A stretch of DNA of 64,000 bases, taken from the NCBI GenBank assembly GCA_020850945.1, contig JADZDR010000035.1, positions 1 to 64,000 on the forward strand. Reading direction: 5' to 3'. A program made the translations under genes and the position numbers. The notes beneath the pieces were generated by a model, which saw only the letters and a program-made list of their open reading frames with translations, had not been told where the DNA came from and did no database searches. Shown piece after piece: positions 61,834-64,000 of this stretch. This stretch comes from Acidimicrobiia bacterium. GTDB taxonomy: Bacteria; Actinomycetota; Acidimicrobiia; UBA2766. Positions within the stretch are counted from its first letter, which is position 1. Each line of letters opens with the position of its first letter.

Positions 61834-64000
61834 TGAAGGGGGCGAGTGAGGTGGCGGAGATTACCGAGTACCCGGAAGGCGAGGCCTTCCCCGGAGTCGT
61901 AGGTCGCACCCTGGACGAGTCGTCACCGGCCTGGCCAGTGCCACCTCATGCACCCGAGGGGGCGCCGAACGTCGTCCTCTTCGTGCTCGACGACGTCGGC
62001 TACGGGCAGTCGTCCGCGTTCGGGGGCCTGTGCGAGATGCCGACGCTGGACCGCCTCGCTGCACGAGGCCTGCGCTACCGCAGCTACCACACGACGGCCC
62101 TCTGCTCGCCCACACGGGGTTGCCTTCTCACGGGTCGTAACCACCACACGCTCGGTCTCGCCTCGATCACGGAGCTCTCCCTCGGCTTCCCCTCCCACAA
62201 CGCCCATATGGGATTCGAGCACGGCCTCGTCTCGGAGATGCTCGTTGCGGCCGGCTACAACACGTTCGCGGTCGGCAAGTGGCACCTCACACCGTCACAG
62301 GAGTCCACGTCGGCGGGGCCTTTCCACCGCTGGCCGCTCGGCCGCGGCTTCGAGCGGTTCTACGGCTTCATGCCGGGGGACACCGACCAGTGGTTTCCCT
62401 CCCTCGTGCAGGACAACGGTCCGGTCGAGCCGCCCTACACGCCGGAGGAGGGATATCACCTCAACCGCGATCTCGCCGACCACGCGATCCAGTTCGTCAA
62501 GGACGCGCATGTCGGCGCTCCCGACAAGCCGTTCTTCCTCTACTACGCGACCGGTGCCGGGCATGCGCCGCACCATGTCGAGCCCGAGTGGGTCGAGCCG
62601 TACCGGGGTCGCTTCGACGCCGGCTGGGACGCGTATCGCGAGGAGGTCTTCCGGCGTCAGGTGGAGCAGGGGCTCGTCCCCTCCGATACGACGCTGTCCG
62701 AACGCGACCCTGACGTGCCGGCGTGGGATTCCCTCACAGACGACCAGAAGCGTATGTACGCGAGGCAGATGGAGGTCTACGCGGGCTTCCTCACGCAGAC
62801 GGACCACCACTTCGGCCGTGTGCTCGACTTCATCGAGGAGATCGGCGAGCTCGACAACACGATCGTCGTCGTCGTCTCCGACAACGGGGCGAGCGCCGAG
62901 GGGCGGGTGCACGGCTCGGTCAACGAGGCGTTCATCTTCAACAACGTGCCCGACACGTTCGAACAGAACCTCGACCACTACGAAGACTGGGGCGGTGTCG
63001 ACACCTTCCCCCACTACGCGTGGGGCTGGGCGTGGGCCGGGAACGTGCCGTTCCGGCGCTGGAAGCGGGAGACGTACCGGGGCGGGATCAGTGACCTCTG
63101 CATCGTCACATGGCCGCGGGGCATCCCCGCGGGAGGCGGCGTGCGCGGCCAGTACCTGCATTCGATCGACATGGCGCCCACGCTCCTCGACGTGATCGGT
63201 GTCGAAAGACCCGAGACGATCCGGGGTGTCGCGCAGTCCGAGATCCACGGCGTGAGCTTCGCCGACTCCTTCACGGACGCCGACGCCGAGTCGCGGCACA
63301 AGACCCAGGACTTCGAGATGTTCGGGCACCGCTCGATCTACCACGAAGGCTGGAAGGCGGTCTGTCCCTGGATCGGGCCGAGTTTCGTCGAGGCAGGACA
63401 GAAGGGACGCCTCTTCGGCCTCACAGAGCTCACGGGACAGGTCCTGGACGAGTTGGATGCAGACGGCTGGGAGCTCTACGACCTCTCGCGTGACCCTGCC
63501 GAGACACAGGACCTGGCCGCGGCCGAACCCGAACGACTCGAGGCGATGATCCAGCGCTGGTACACGGAGGCGGACAAGTACGGCGTGCTGCCCCTCGCCG
63601 GTGTGGGTGTGGCCCGCATAGGCGAACGGCCCATGCCCGGGCGCCGCGACCGGATGGTCTTCTACCCCGGAGCGGCACCCCTGCCGTTCAGCACTGCACC
63701 CCGCCTCGTGAACCGCCCGTTCACGGTCACCGCCGACGTCGTGCTCGCGGACGCGGCGACGGAGGGGGTCGTGTTCTCCCAGGGGGGCCGGCACGGCGGC
63801 TTCGCGCTGTACATGTACGAAGGCCGCCTCTGCCACGTCTACAACTACCTGGGCGTCGACCGGTTCACGGTCGAGTCCGCCACACCGATCCCGGCGGGGG
63901 AGCACAGGCTCGCGTACGAGTTCGAACCCGTGGGCCACGCGAACCTTCTGGTCGGGAAGGGCGTGCCTGCCCGCGTGCGGCTCGCCTGCGACGGCGAGCT
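61834..64000 (+). CDS. sulfatase, partial at the window end
   Basis: More than 720 residues of a formylglycine-type sulfatase. The metal Asp pair is in NVVLFVLDDVGYG (about 52-64), the modification motif C-x-P-x-R is in TALCSPTRGCLLTGR (about 95), GKWH follows near 150, and VVSDNGASAEG (about 350) is the second metal site. The family hydrolyses sulfate esters of sugars, steroids or aromatics. No signal peptide is visible. The last 100 residues after 63700 look like a beta-sandwich C-terminal domain. ATG 61834 has CGGGAAC upstream; GTG 61852 is possible. The 3' end lies beyond the window. Confidence 0.9.

Overview
The window looks like a chromosomal segment of a high-G+C actinobacterium, most likely of the class Acidimicrobiia or a relative. 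The reasons are the strong G/C third-position bias, frequent GTG starts, many promoters of TAGSCT type placed 6-7 nt in front of a start codon (leaderless mRNAs), Gram-positive-type LexA boxes, a DUF222/HNH (13E12-type) gene and a full narGHJI operon. The class assignment is inference; no rRNA gene is present.

Layout. (1) 1-4027, leftward: a tightly overlapped four-gene operon (Gfo/Idh/MocA dehydrogenase, atypical PLP amino-acid decarboxylase, small membrane protein, 3-ketosphinganine-reductase-like SDR) ending at a 52-bp perfect palindrome. (2) 4126-11374, rightward: MFS and DMT transporters, an FAD amine oxidase, a membrane-anchored protein with a Gly/Ser linker, a NIPA/DMT-like permease and a second Gfo/Idh dehydrogenase. 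(3) 11411-17128: tRNA-Leu(GAG) followed by a decayed integration hotspot. Two further copies of the tRNA 3' end (the last followed by a terminator-like hairpin), an array of GATGACAA/TTGTCATC motifs, a LexA box, a methyltransferase, a pRiA4b ORF-3 protein, a toxin-antitoxin pair whose toxin has lost its start codon, and several frameshifted or truncated cargo genes. (4) 17129-27830: DUF1622 protein, secreted alpha/beta hydrolase with membrane tail, LAL-type LuxR regulator, secreted GH5 endoglycoceramidase-like enzyme, alpha/beta-hydrolase/cyclase fusion, two unknown proteins, SDR. (5) 27893-33391: a defence-like stretch with a PLD-helicase-DUF3427 protein, an SOS-controlled DUF222/HNH protein and VapBC. 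(6) 33434-50006: DsbA-like protein, P-type H+-ATPase, DM13 protein, secreted unknown, nitrobindin-like protein, IlvD, methyltransferases, GH4 glycosidase, SDR, lipid-kinase-like protein, DUF445, TetR. (7) 50077-61802: NlpC/P60 hydrolase, Rrf2 regulator, YwiC-like protein, Ric iron-sulfur repair protein, convergent narGHJI, TDT/SLAC1-like channel, RNase Z-like MBL protein. (8) 61834 to the edge: a sulfatase cut by the window end.

How genes work together. Region 7 reads as a nitrate-respiration module: NarGHI reduces nitrate, NarJ assembles it, the divergent TDT/SLAC1-like protein could move nitrate or nitrite (no NarK is seen here), and Rrf2-YwiC-Ric would sense and repair NO damage from nitrite reduction. 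narG appears to start at CTG behind a perfect Shine-Dalgarno. Region 3 records repeated insertion into one tRNA gene followed by decay, with a few cargo genes still intact. Region 5 combines DNA-damage control with nucleic-acid enzymes and a toxin-antitoxin pair.
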